Below the pieces are notes generated by a model. The model saw only the letters and a list, made by a program, of their open reading frames with translations, ran no database searches and was not told the DNA's origin. The position numbers and the translations under genes are program-made. Below, one piece after another: positions 55,048 through 63,539 of a DNA stretch of 63,539 nt; within the stretch, counting starts at the first letter, position 1; each line of letters begins with the position of its first letter. The stretch is from Opitutales bacterium. GTDB lineage: Bacteria > Verrucomicrobiota > Verrucomicrobiia > Opitutales > Oceanipulchritudinaceae. The DNA lies in the NCBI GenBank assembly GCA_020831525.1, contig JAFIGH010000014.1:1-63539 (forward strand), read 5' to 3'.

Positions 55048-55288
55048 AGACGAGGCGGTTTGGGTACGGCGTGTGAGTGCACTCGTGCACAGCCTCGGAG
55101 GACCGTTAGGCAAGGAGGATGTGATCGCCCAGCAGTTGTGGAAACGGTCGAAGCAATTGGCTGTCAAGCATGGAATCAAGCAGGTTGAGGCGCTGGATTA
55201 CCTTTTGCGCGCGATGGTCAGCGGGACGCGTGGCGACCCCCCTCCGAAACCCCCATGGGAAAAGGGCTCGGGCGGAACCAATGCATAA
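55031..55288 (+). CDS. Small uncharacterised protein overlapping ygfZ
   Basis: An 85-residue frame (ATG at 55031, preceded by an in-frame GTG). It contains a predicted helical region (WVRRVSALVHSLGG, DVIAQQLWKRSKQLAVKHGIKQ, EALDYLLRAMVSG) and ends in a Pro/Gly-rich tail. It has no signal peptide or membrane segment. Overlap with the ygfZ stop suggests translational coupling. I do not recognise a family. The regular amphipathic pattern suggests a real protein. Confidence 0.55.
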   Translation: MEIPTEDEAVWVRRVSALVHSLGGPLGKEDVIAQQLWKRSKQLAVKHGIKQVEALDYLLRAMVSGTRGDPPPKPPWEKGSGGTNA

Positions 55289-55329
55289 AAAAAATACGCC
55301 CGTGGTGTCGGTTTTCCATTGACGGCGCT

Positions 55330-55363
55330 GTGAATAAGTCGTTCACATGGGGGCGCTATTCAC
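55330..55363 (+). promoter_or_regulatory. Nested inverted repeats upstream of the HU gene
   Basis: GTGAA at 55330-55334 pairs with TTCAC at 55342-55346 (seven bases apart), and GTGAATA at 55330-55336 pairs with TATTCAC at 55357-55363. The arms could be a dimeric operator or overlapping sites in the HU promoter. A TTGACG lies at 55319-55324, but no matching -10 at the right distance is clear. Confidence 0.35.
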
Positions 55364-55398
55364 GGCACTGAATCAACCAACCTCACAAAGGAGAATAC

Positions 55399-55677
55399 AT
55401 GAACAAGTCAGAATTGGTAGAAAGCATCCAAAAGTCACTCGGTCCCGACACGTCGAAGGCCGCCGCCGAGCGCGCTCTCGAAGCCGTCCTCGACGGCATC
55501 AAGAAGGGCCTCAAGAGCAAGGCCAAGTCCGTGCAACTCATCGGCTTCGGCACCTTCTCGGTCGTCAAGCGCTCCGCCCGCACGGGTGTGAACCCGCAGA
55601 CCGGCCAAGCGATCAAGATCGCCGCGTCGAAGTCCGTCAAGTTCAAGCCCGGAACCGCCCTGAAGGGCGCGATCTGA
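55399..55677 (+). CDS. HU-family histone-like DNA-binding protein
   Basis: A 92-residue HU/IHF protein that bends and compacts DNA. It shows [74 protein letters not shown] (the DNA-intercalating arm includes NPQTG), and ends at KGAI. AAAGGAG lies 7 bases before the ATG. A strong terminator follows about 30 bp after the stop, so it is monocistronic. Confidence 0.95.
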   Translation: MNKSELVESIQKSLGPDTSKAAAERALEAVLDGIKKGLKSKAKSVQLIGFGTFSVVKRSARTGVNPQTGQAIKIAASKSVKFKPGTALKGAI

Positions 55678-55707
55678 GGCTTCCCCGACGATTTTAGGCT
55701 ACCCCGG

Positions 55708-55744
55708 AAGGCCCGTGTGCGCGACACACGGGCCTTTCTTGTTT
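55708..55744 (+). terminator. Rho-independent terminator after the HU gene
   Basis: A perfect 12-bp stem (55708-55719 with 55725-55736) around the five-base loop cgcga is followed by a T-rich tract ending at 55744. It begins 31 bp after the HU stop. The convergent gene ending at 55756 does not use it in its own orientation, since no T-run lies on the opposite side. Confidence 0.85.
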
Positions 55745-55755
55745 TGGTAATTGGC

Positions 55756-58173
55756 TCACCCGGGACCTTCGCGGTGTGTGAGCGCGGCGGCGGAAGCGGC
55801 GAGGTAGGCCGCCGCGGCGACGGCGGCAAGGCTGTTGAACCCGGCGGCGAGGGCGAGGAGACCCGCCGCAGGCGCGGAAAGGACGGAGAGGCAACCGTTT
55901 ACCCCCCATGCCCATGGCACGGAACCGGAGGCGCGGTTTGTGAGGAGCCGCAGGCCGAGGGGAAACGGCATTCCGAGCAGGACAGCGGGCGGGAGAATAA
56001 GGAGCACGCCGCCTAGGATCCGCGCCGCGGGCGCGGCGGCGGCGAGGGTGTCAGCGGCTGCTGCCAGAGTGAAGAGAATTGCGCCCTGAAGGACGGCAAT
56101 TGCGGTCGCGAGGACCGCGAGCCCGCGCGGCGAGGGCCGGAAGCGTTGGCTCAAGGCGCTGCCGATTCCCATCCCGCATAGGAGGGTCCCGATGACTCCG
56201 GCGGCACTGTGCAGGGGGCTGCCCCAGATAAGTGTGAAGCGCTGTATGAGGGCGATTTCGAAGAACATGAAGCCGGCCCCGAGACCGGCGAAGTAGAGTA
56301 GGGTGAACCGTGTCGTGGCGAGCGGTGTCCGTGCCGCCGCGAGCGGACCGAGAATCAGCAGCAGGGAAGCAAGCGCGAGGAGGGCGACAAGGAGGACGAT
56401 GACGACGATGCCGCGTTCGCTCACGCTGAGGGTCGCAAAGTCGTCCCCGCCGGTGGCAAAGAGCGCGGCGCGGGTGTCCGCGGGCCGGACGAACTGATTG
56501 AAGAACGGGCGGTTGTCGGCGGGAGCGGCGACATCGAGCCGGTAGTTGCCCAGAAAGGCTTCGCGGTCCGGCCCGGTGAGGGCTATGAGCGCGCGGTCAA
56601 GGACATCGCCGGCGTCGCCGTGCAGGCGTTCGGACCCGCGCGCTTCGGCGGGCGCGAGGACGTCAAAGCCTGCGCTTTCGGCGAACGCGCGGATCTTTTC
56701 GATATCGGTTTCGTCGAGCGGTGCGGCGGAGGCGACGAGCGAGAGCGACCCCCATCCGCGGACGACGGCGATGTGGCGCGCCGGGTCGGAGACACCAATT
56801 GCGCGAAGAGCCCGGGCCACCAGATCGATGATACGCGGTGCGTGCCGCAGTGGTTCGTCGAGCCAGACGTTCACAGCGACCTGTCCGCCGGGAGCGAGCC
56901 GGGCGAAGGCTGCCGCAAAGGCTTCTTCGGTGAAGAGGAAGTCCTCACCCAGTGCCTGGAGACCGACAGGGCCGCCGAAGATGCCGCGCTCAGGAAAGGC
57001 AATGAGGTCCGGGCGGTCCGCGGCTTCGGTCATGAGAAAAGCCCGCGGATTGCGTTGCACGACGGTCACTCCTTCCGGAGCAAGGAGATTTTCGATACGC
57101 GCGGCGACGTGCGGGTGCGGCTCGACGACGGTGACGCGGGTACCCTGCGCAAGCGCGAGGTTCGGGCCCGGCGTGCCTCCGGGCGCGAGATAGACGGCGT
57201 GCCCGGCGGGCCGGAGAGCGAACGGCAGCGCGCGCGGTGTGTGGGCGATGATGTCGGCGCCGGGCGCTGCGGGATCGAGGAGGTGTCCGTAAGTGTCGGC
57301 GTTTACATATACGGTCTCCGGCGCGGGCACGGTCCCGGTGTAGCGCAGGCTGAGATCCGGCGCATGGCGGAGGGCGGGCGAACGCACCGTCTCCATGCGG
57401 CCGAGGGGATGGGGCCGCGCGGGGCTGTGCTCGGCCTCGGGCAATTGTAGGGCATAGCTCAACCCTTTGTAGGCCGAGACGGGGATTTCGCGCGGCGCAA
57501 AGGCTCCGCCGAGCGTTCCGAGTGCCGCCGCCGCAAAGAGGGTTGTCCGGAGCTTTGACCTCCGGCTTTCCGCTGTGATCAGGGCGGCGGCGAGCAGCGC
57601 GAGGGCAAGGAGCGGGACGAGATCTTCGGGTAGGGCAAGGGTGAGTAGTCCGAGCGCCCCGGCCGCGCCCGCCGCCGATCCGAGAAGGTTGGCTCCATAA
57701 AGTAGTCCGACGGACCGGACGCGTGTTGTGAAGGCGATGGCAAGGGCACATGCGCCGAAGAAGAAAGGGATGAGCAGGAGCAGCCCGGCCGCGCCGAGAC
57801 GCAGCCATTGGGCCGGGTCGGCTTCCAGCTGGTCGATTTCGATACCGGTGAGGAGTGGCCGGGTTGTCGGCAGAAGCCACGCAGTGGATACTGCGCAGAG
57901 GAGGAGGCTGGGGAGAAAAAGGGAGGGGAGCCGGCGGTCGGCGTCGGCGGCGCGTGCCCGCCACACGTGCAGGAACGATCCGCTCGCGCCGAACCCGAGG
58001 AGTGCGATGGAGATGACGATGTAGGCGAGGTGGTGGCCGTGTGCATGAGCCAGTCCTTGCATAAGCGCGATCTGCAGAGCGAGGAGCGCGAAGGAAACGA
58101 CGCCCACCGCGATGCCCTGCCGCAGCGCTGCCGCCCAGCCCGCCGGTCCGCCGGTTGCGTCGGCCTGCTTCAT
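55756..58173 (-). CDS. Membrane-embedded spermidine-synthase-like protein
   Basis: An 805-residue protein: about seven N-terminal hydrophobic helices (1-230), a central methyltransferase/spermidine-synthase-like domain (about 290-560; PGGTPGPNLALAQGTRVTVVEPHP, LAPGGQVAVNVW), and about six more helices (600-800) with the family-typical GMPFPLGLRLLTNRASG...PWAWGVNGCLSV. Similar proteins are annotated as fused MFS/spermidine synthase. The catalytic residues of true spermidine synthases are not clearly all present, so polyamine synthesis is unproven. It is the last gene of the esterase-PCMT-this run, 52 bp after pcm. Confidence 0.75.
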   Translation of the reverse strand: MKQADATGGPAGWAAALRQGIAVGVVSFALLALQIALMQGLAHAHGHHLAYIVISIALLGFGASGSFLHVWRARAADADRRLPSLFLPSLLLCAVSTAWLLPTTRPLLTGIEIDQLEADPAQWLRLGAAGLLLLIPFFFGACALAIAFTTRVRSVGLLYGANLLGSAAGAAGALGLLTLALPEDLVPLLALALLAAALITAESRRSKLRTTLFAAAALGTLGGAFAPREIPVSAYKGLSYALQLPEAEHSPARPHPLGRMETVRSPALRHAPDLSLRYTGTVPAPETVYVNADTYGHLLDPAAPGADIIAHTPRALPFALRPAGHAVYLAPGGTPGPNLALAQGTRVTVVEPHPHVAARIENLLAPEGVTVVQRNPRAFLMTEAADRPDLIAFPERGIFGGPVGLQALGEDFLFTEEAFAAAFARLAPGGQVAVNVWLDEPLRHAPRIIDLVARALRAIGVSDPARHIAVVRGWGSLSLVASAAPLDETDIEKIRAFAESAGFDVLAPAEARGSERLHGDAGDVLDRALIALTGPDREAFLGNYRLDVAAPADNRPFFNQFVRPADTRAALFATGGDDFATLSVSERGIVVIVLLVALLALASLLLILGPLAAARTPLATTRFTLLYFAGLGAGFMFFEIALIQRFTLIWGSPLHSAAGVIGTLLCGMGIGSALSQRFRPSPRGLAVLATAIAVLQGAILFTLAAAADTLAAAAPAARILGGVLLILPPAVLLGMPFPLGLRLLTNRASGSVPWAWGVNGCLSVLSAPAAGLLALAAGFNSLAAVAAAAYLAASAAALTHREGPG

Positions 58174-58225
58174 GACGCGGCGCGCACGTGTGGGCGGTGC
58201 TGCGCGGGACCCGTCCGCACGGGCG

Positions 58226-58978
58226 TCAATCCTCCTCCGCGCGTGTGAACGGAACGAACTGCACAGGCAGGATGTTACGCGTGCGCGTGCGTTCGCCGCG
58301 CTTCTCCACCAGCACGAGCTGCTGGGTGCGGAAGGGCGACCCCACCGGAATGATCATGCGCCCTCCGTCCTTCAACTGCTCGATGAGCGGCGGGGGAATG
58401 TGCGGGCTTGCCGCGGTGACGACGATGGCGTCAAAGGGGGCGTGCTCCTCCCAGCCGTGGTAGCCGTCGGCGTGCTTCACGGAGACATTTTCGTACCCGG
58501 CGAGCTGCAAGCGGCTCTCCGCCCATTCGGCGAGTTCCGGCACGATCTCGACGGTATAGACGTGGTCGACGATTTCCGCGAGAACAGCGGCCTGATAACC
58601 CGAGCCGGCGCCAATCTCAAGGACACGGAAATCCGGTTTGGGTTCGATGACTTCCGTCATAAAGGCCACGATATACGGCTGCGAAATCGTCTGGCCGTAG
58701 CCGATGGGTAGGGGACGGTCGTCGTATGCATGACCCGTGACACGGTCCGGTACAAAGAGGTGGCGCTTCACATCGCGCATGGCGCGCAGCACCTCGGGGT
58801 CGCGCACTCCGCGGTTTTCAATCTGTCGTTCCACCATTTCCATACGGGCTGATTCGGTCGCGGACGGCTCGTCCGCGTGTGCAATGCCATTGGAACCGAT
58901 AAGAAATATCGCTAGAAGTAAGGCCGATGGCAATGATGATGTTCGCGCGGTTCGGGCGGTTGCTTGGTGTCTTGTCAT
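58226..58978 (-). CDS. pcm: Exported protein-L-isoaspartate O-methyltransferase
   Basis: A 250-residue PCMT that repairs isoaspartyl damage with SAM. The signature GYGQTISQPYIVAFMTEVIE precedes the SAM site LEIGAGSGYQAAVLAE; the DGYHGWEEHAPFDAIVVTAA and IPVGSPFRTQQLVLVEK strands complete it. The N-terminus is a clear signal sequence (Arg/Thr-rich start, then LPSALLLAIFLIG, ending IAHA), so the enzyme probably works in the periplasm. The start at 58978 gives MTRHQATART. It lies 32 bp after the erythromycin-esterase-family gene. Confidence 0.93.
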   Translation of the reverse strand: MTRHQATARTARTSSLPSALLLAIFLIGSNGIAHADEPSATESARMEMVERQIENRGVRDPEVLRAMRDVKRHLFVPDRVTGHAYDDRPLPIGYGQTISQPYIVAFMTEVIEPKPDFRVLEIGAGSGYQAAVLAEIVDHVYTVEIVPELAEWAESRLQLAGYENVSVKHADGYHGWEEHAPFDAIVVTAASPHIPPPLIEQLKDGGRMIIPVGSPFRTQQLVLVEKRGERTRTRNILPVQFVPFTRAEED

Positions 58979-59010
58979 GGCTTCAATCGGGGCGGGGTTG
59001 TTTTCGGCGG

Positions 59011-60462
59011 TTATTCGAAGGCGCGCAGGGCGTGTGTTTCCGGGAGGAACAGCATCGCATTGTAACGCGCGGCGAGGCGCGTAGGCACGTAATTGCCTTG
59101 CTCCGCTTCCGGGCGGTAAACGACGCCGATGGCGCGGTGGGGAACAGGATCGGTGTGCGCGGTCTCCGGAGCGTCGTCGAAGAACAACAGGGCACCTTCG
59201 GGAAAGTGGATATTGAGGGCGTCCTCGAGGCTGCCCGCAATTCCGTCGGGAATGCGCATGGACTGGCGGCGTCCGCCCCACTGTCGGCCCGCCTGCACGC
59301 GGCCGCGGTGGGTCGTGAAACCGAGGGCGAAAACACTCTCGATGCCGTGACGTTCGCGTGCGAGCTGCCCGATGTTTACCTCCCCGCGCTCTGCCATGGC
59401 TGTGGCACGTGCGTCGCCGATGTGGGTGTTGTGTGCCCAGACGATTCCGCGCGCCTCCTGCCCGTAGCGCTCAAGGAGGCGTTCCACGGTAGATTCCATG
59501 TGCCCCACACGGGCGTTCCATGACTCCGGGCCGCGGTCGACCATGCCCGTGAAATGCAGGTGCGCGCCCTTCACCACGTATGCGCTTTGCTTTGCGGTGA
59601 ATTTTTCGAAGGCCGGCGCGTCCTCCGCCCCGGCTACAAGGGACACGAGGGCGCGGAAATTCTCCAGTGTCTCCGCACGTTGAGGATAGGTCGACCGGAC
59701 ATACGCCTGGATGTCCTCCTCGTTGCGCTGAAAGCGTGCCAGTTTGCGGCGTACGCGCAGGCGCTCGTCGCTGCTAAGATAATCGCGGGCGAACGCTATG
59801 ACCGCGTCCGCCGCAGCCCACGGAGCGTAGACGTCCTTTCCGTAAAAGCCGGCGCGCTCCTCCATCGGACGGTCTTGATTCCACTCCCGCAGCCACTCGG
59901 CGAGGGCTTCCACTTCCTCGTTCGCCCACATCCACGTCGGCCAGCGTTCGAGGCCCTCGAGCGCGGCCCGGGCTGTTTCGGGCGCGCCCGGCTTGTTCTT
60001 CACATAGCGGTTCAGCTCGAGCAGCGACGCCCAGTCGCCCTCCACCGCAATGAAGCGGTAATCACCCGTTTCGATGAGTCTGCGCGAAATCCGGTCGCGC
60101 CACGTATAATACTCGTGCGTGCCGTGGGTCGACTCGCCGAGGAGCACAAGGCGGCGGTCGCGCATGCGCTCCGCAAGTGCTTCCAGCGCCGCTTTATCGT
60201 CCAGCTGCTCACCAAGTTCCGCCAGCCACGGCAGCGGCAGATCGGGGCTCACCGATTCCGTCACCGGGACAAATCCCGCCGCCACGAATGCAAACGGTAG
60301 CAACAACAACCCCAGCCGCCTTGGCCGCACGCGCGGAAGAACGCTCCCCGGACTAGCTTCCCGCCCGCCTGCGCGCCGGGCGCCGGACGGCGGAGTCCAA
60401 TCTCGGTGAAAGTGGTTCCCGCCCTCATGAGGACGCTGCAAAGTCCTGTGCAAACACGTCAT
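59011..60462 (-). CDS. Erythromycin-esterase-family hydrolase
   Basis: A 483-residue protein from the ATG at 60462. A hydrophobic N-terminal helix (LLLLPFAFVAAGFVPV) suggests export or membrane anchoring. The catalytic core has LLGESTHGTHEYYTWRD, FIAVEGDWASLLELN, ARGIVWAHNTHIGDARA and the C-terminal ETHALRAFE. These are the His/Glu motifs of EreA/EreB-like enzymes, which hydrolyse macrolide lactones only in a few members; the wider family is of unknown function. Its gene partners PCMT, so resistance is not the likely role. Start choice among 60501 and 60462 is uncertain. Confidence 0.85.
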   Translation of the reverse strand: MTCLHRTLQRPHEGGNHFHRDWTPPSGARRAGGREASPGSVLPRVRPRRLGLLLLPFAFVAAGFVPVTESVSPDLPLPWLAELGEQLDDKAALEALAERMRDRRLVLLGESTHGTHEYYTWRDRISRRLIETGDYRFIAVEGDWASLLELNRYVKNKPGAPETARAALEGLERWPTWMWANEEVEALAEWLREWNQDRPMEERAGFYGKDVYAPWAAADAVIAFARDYLSSDERLRVRRKLARFQRNEEDIQAYVRSTYPQRAETLENFRALVSLVAGAEDAPAFEKFTAKQSAYVVKGAHLHFTGMVDRGPESWNARVGHMESTVERLLERYGQEARGIVWAHNTHIGDARATAMAERGEVNIGQLARERHGIESVFALGFTTHRGRVQAGRQWGGRRQSMRIPDGIAGSLEDALNIHFPEGALLFFDDAPETAHTDPVPHRAIGVVYRPEAEQGNYVPTRLAARYNAMLFLPETHALRAFE

Positions 60463-60528
60463 TGTGTATACACGCTTACGCACCGCGGCGCACCCGCGCA
60501 AGTCCTTCCCGTTACTTCTTGACTTAAA

Positions 60529-60539
60529 ATCTTGAAGAT
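60529..60539 (+). promoter_or_regulatory. Palindrome upstream of transposase copy 3
   Basis: ATCTTGAAGAT is a perfect palindrome of five-base arms around one base and lies 33 bp before the copy-3 start. It is identical to the sequence 13 bp upstream of copy 2. A TTGACT sits a few bases upstream (60519-60524), which could serve as a -35 element. Confidence 0.35.
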
Positions 60540-60572
60540 ACTAGATCCTTTCCATAAACAAAATATAAACTT

Positions 60573-61589
60573 ATGGGAGAGATAAGAATAAAGTCTGATA
60601 AAATCGCTGTATATCACATTACGGCGCGAGTGGTGCAGCGGCGGCGGTTGCTGGCGGATGTTCAGCGTGAGGTGTGGGTGCGGGCGCTGCACCGCGCGGC
60701 GGACTTCAGCGGGGTGGAGGTGATCACCTACTGCTGCCTGCAGAACCACTTCCACATCCTCGTGCGCATCGACCCGGCGGTGAAGCGGTGCGACGACGCG
60801 GAACTGGTGGGGCGCTTCCGCGCGCTCTACGGATCGGCGAAGGCGATGTGGTGCGGTCTGGACGCGGCGGGGTTGGCGCATGCGCTGGCGCACGATCCGC
60901 CGGAGGCGGCGGAGCGGTTGCGGGAGCGCCTGCGCGCGCGGATGGGGGATGTGTCGGAGTTCATGCGAACGCTGCGTCAGCGGTATACGAAGTGGTTCAA
61001 CCACACATATGATACAGCGGGCACGCTGTGGGCGGAGCGTTTCGGCAGTGTGCTGGTGCAGGACACACCGTGGCTGGTGGGGTTGGTGGCGGCGTATATT
61101 GATTTGAACGCGGTGCGCGCGGGGCTGGCGGAGCTGCCGGAGGACTACCGCTGGTGCGGCTATGCGGAGGCGCTGGCGGGCAACGGAGAGCTTTGCCGCG
61201 TCTTGGCAGAGTGTTGTCCCGGTGAGGGCGGCGAGAACGGGGCGCTGGCGCGCTACCGTTTGCTGATGCTGGGGAAGGGAGCGGCGGCGAAGCGTGACGG
61301 GACTGGCGGTCGCGTGGACCGGGAGACGTGGCTGGAAGCACTGCGCGCGGGCGGGGAGTTGCTCCCGCACCAACTCTTGCAGTTGAAGTTGAGGTTTATG
61401 ACATGCGGGGTGGCGCTGGGGTCGATGGATTGGTTAGCGAAGGGTGACGGTGCGGCGGCGCTGGGGAAGCTGCGGAAGCCGCCGGGTGTTTGTCCCCTTG
61501 AGCCGCTGGAGGGCGCGGGCGTCGGTGTGGCGCGAAGGAAATACCGCGGCGGCGGCGCAGTCGAGCCGACGGACAGCCGGACGGCGTAG
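60573..61589 (+). CDS. RAYT-type (REP-associated tyrosine) transposase, copy 3
   Basis: A 338-residue Y1/HUH transposase. NHFH is at 58-61, Tyr138 is in LRQRYTKWFN, and GTLWAERF follows; the usual NPVRAG reads NAVRAG. It is most similar to copy 1, with long runs of shared DNA sequence (for example in the first 70 codons). It lies directly upstream of ilvN, 112 bp away on the same strand, so it may separate ilvN from ilvB, which is not in the window. The C-terminus diverges from copies 1 and 2 after about residue 300. Confidence 0.88.
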   Translation: MGEIRIKSDKIAVYHITARVVQRRRLLADVQREVWVRALHRAADFSGVEVITYCCLQNHFHILVRIDPAVKRCDDAELVGRFRALYGSAKAMWCGLDAAGLAHALAHDPPEAAERLRERLRARMGDVSEFMRTLRQRYTKWFNHTYDTAGTLWAERFGSVLVQDTPWLVGLVAAYIDLNAVRAGLAELPEDYRWCGYAEALAGNGELCRVLAECCPGEGGENGALARYRLLMLGKGAAAKRDGTGGRVDRETWLEALRAGGELLPHQLLQLKLRFMTCGVALGSMDWLAKGDGAAALGKLRKPPGVCPLEPLEGAGVGVARRKYRGGGAVEPTDSRTA

Positions 61590-61701
61590 CGTATTTGGGC
61601 GGGTGCGGGTTTTTGCTTGCTTTGTGGAGTCCGGCGCTTGGATTGTTGCGGTTTGTCTCCGTGCTCCGGCGCGGTGCTTTTCATTCCGAATCAGACCGAT
61701 T

Positions 61702-62193
61702 ATGCCACACACGCTTTCCGTTCTCGTGGAAAACAAATTTGGCGTCCTTGCCCGTGTGGCGGGGATGTTCAGCGGTCGCGGCTTCAATATCGACACGCTC
61801 AATGTCGCTCCGAGCCACGACGAACGCTATTCCCGGATCACGGCGACCGTGCGCGGGGATTCGCAGCAGCTGGACCAGTGCATCAAGCAGCTGCACAAAC
61901 TTGTCGACGTGATCGAGGTCAACGACCTTGCGCAGGGGCAGTTCGCGGCGCGTGAGCTGGTGCTGCTCAAGGTGGGTGCGCAGGGCCCGGCCCGGACCGA
62001 AGTGGTGCAGATCTGCGATATCTTCCGCGCGAAGATCGTTGATGTCTCGCACCGCAGCGTGATCATTGAGCTGACAGGCAACTACGAAAAAGTGGAGGCC
62101 TTCCTGCAGATGGTGGAGCCCTTCGGTATCAAGGCCATGGCGCGCACGGGAATCGCCGCGCTTCCCCGCAATCGCAAACTCGAACTCGAATAA
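61702..62193 (+). CDS. ilvN: Acetolactate synthase small (regulatory) subunit
   Basis: A 163-residue ACT-domain protein. The N-terminal ACT domain is HTLSVLVENKFGVLARVAGMFSGRGFNIDTLNV, where feedback valine binds in homologues. The C-terminal domain includes ARELVLLKVGAQGPARTEVVQICDIFRAKIVDVS and ELTGNYEKVEAFLQMVEPFGIKAMARTG. It stabilises and regulates the catalytic subunit IlvB. ilvC follows 75 bp later. The start at 61702 (MPHTLSV) aligns with homologues; upstream in-frame codons read through the transposase in another frame. Confidence 0.95.
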   Translation: MPHTLSVLVENKFGVLARVAGMFSGRGFNIDTLNVAPSHDERYSRITATVRGDSQQLDQCIKQLHKLVDVIEVNDLAQGQFAARELVLLKVGAQGPARTEVVQICDIFRAKIVDVSHRSVIIELTGNYEKVEAFLQMVEPFGIKAMARTGIAALPRNRKLELE

Positions 62194-62268
62194 GCTCTTA
62201 CCGCAGCTTCACGTCCGGTGAAATCGGGCGGATGCCGCCCGTCAAATAACCAATTCATTCACAGACCC

Positions 62269-63300
<1,032 letters not shown>

Positions 63301-63336
63301 CGCCGGGCTAGCAACGCGGCGCGTGCATTTTTTCGA

Positions 63337-63371
63337 GGCGCGGAGGGGAGACCTTCCGCGCCTTTTCTTTT
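63337..63371 (+). terminator. Rho-independent terminator after ilvC
   Basis: An eight-base stem (ggcgcgga at 63337-63344 with tccgcgcc at 63355-63362) is followed by ttttctttt. It lies about 37 bp past the ilvC stop and ends the ilvN-ilvC unit. The remaining bases to 63539 contain no supported gene. Confidence 0.8.
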
Positions 63372-63539
63372 CTGACGCAGAGTCGGCGGGAGCCGCGGTT
63401 GTGCCGCGGACAGGAATGTACGCTCTCCTCTTTGTGTGCGGGCCCGCGGCTGGGGTTGTGTGACGCGGGCGACCGGGGCGCTATCCTGACTTCCCCGACA
63501 TTGAGGCTGTAGGCCCCGTGTTTACCGGGGGCGGCGGTT

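Noticed and set aside
59011-60462. Macrolide resistance gene
   Set aside because: The protein is in the erythromycin-esterase family, but most members are not resistance enzymes, and it is coupled to PCMT rather than to a resistance or mobile region.

Overview
The window is high-GC DNA from a Gram-negative bacterium, most likely a member of the Verrucomicrobiota and probably of the Opitutae. The strongest clue is a five-gene pilus-like locus in the order and with the features of Akkermansia muciniphila Amuc_1102 to Amuc_1098. A single-subunit cytochrome b SdhC and secreted W-rich surface proteins fit as well. I assign the phylum with fair confidence and nothing finer. There is no rRNA, tRNA, CRISPR array or prophage that I can support.

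Layout. 0-5 kb: a RAYT-type (REP-associated tyrosine) transposase, a class V aminotransferase and topoisomerase III. 5-10 kb: comEC and thiD on the minus strand, divergent from an NAD+-dependent DNA ligase with an apparent signal peptide. 10-16 kb: a second RAYT, rarA, grpE-dnaJ, purN-prmA. 16-24 kb: recQ, an AT-rich convergent gap, dxs-xseB, eno and deoB. 23.7-34.6 kb: a minus-strand run of six tightly packed genes encoding the pilus-like system, ending in a 1467-residue secreted multidomain protein. 35-42 kb: a minus-strand run with endonuclease/phosphatase, HAD hydrolase, DUF983, glycosyltransferase and sdhCAB. 42-45.6 kb: small secreted or membrane proteins and an MFS transporter. 45.6-50 kb: korAB and cysS. 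50-55.7 kb: PfkB kinase, chalcone-isomerase-like protein, an unusual SDR, a GPH-type transporter, YgfZ and HU. 55.7-60.5 kb: a three-gene minus-strand run (erythromycin-esterase family, exported PCMT, membrane spermidine-synthase-like). 60.5-63.3 kb: a third RAYT followed by ilvN-ilvC.

How the parts work together. The first 22 kb is rich in DNA-processing genes (topB, comEC, ligA, rarA, recQ, xseB), though they are not one operon. sdhCAB and korAB supply TCA-cycle steps, with a ferredoxin-linked 2-oxoacid oxidoreductase probably serving in place of, or beside, a 2-oxoglutarate dehydrogenase. The pilus-like operon is the clearest specialised system: secretin, PilM-PilN fusion, PilO-like protein and two accessory proteins, without pilin, ATPases or PilC in the window. 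The most unusual points are the giant adhesin-like protein coupled to that operon, the signal-peptide-bearing DNA ligase facing comEC, the exported PCMT/esterase gene run, and three related RAYTs, two of which share an upstream palindrome.
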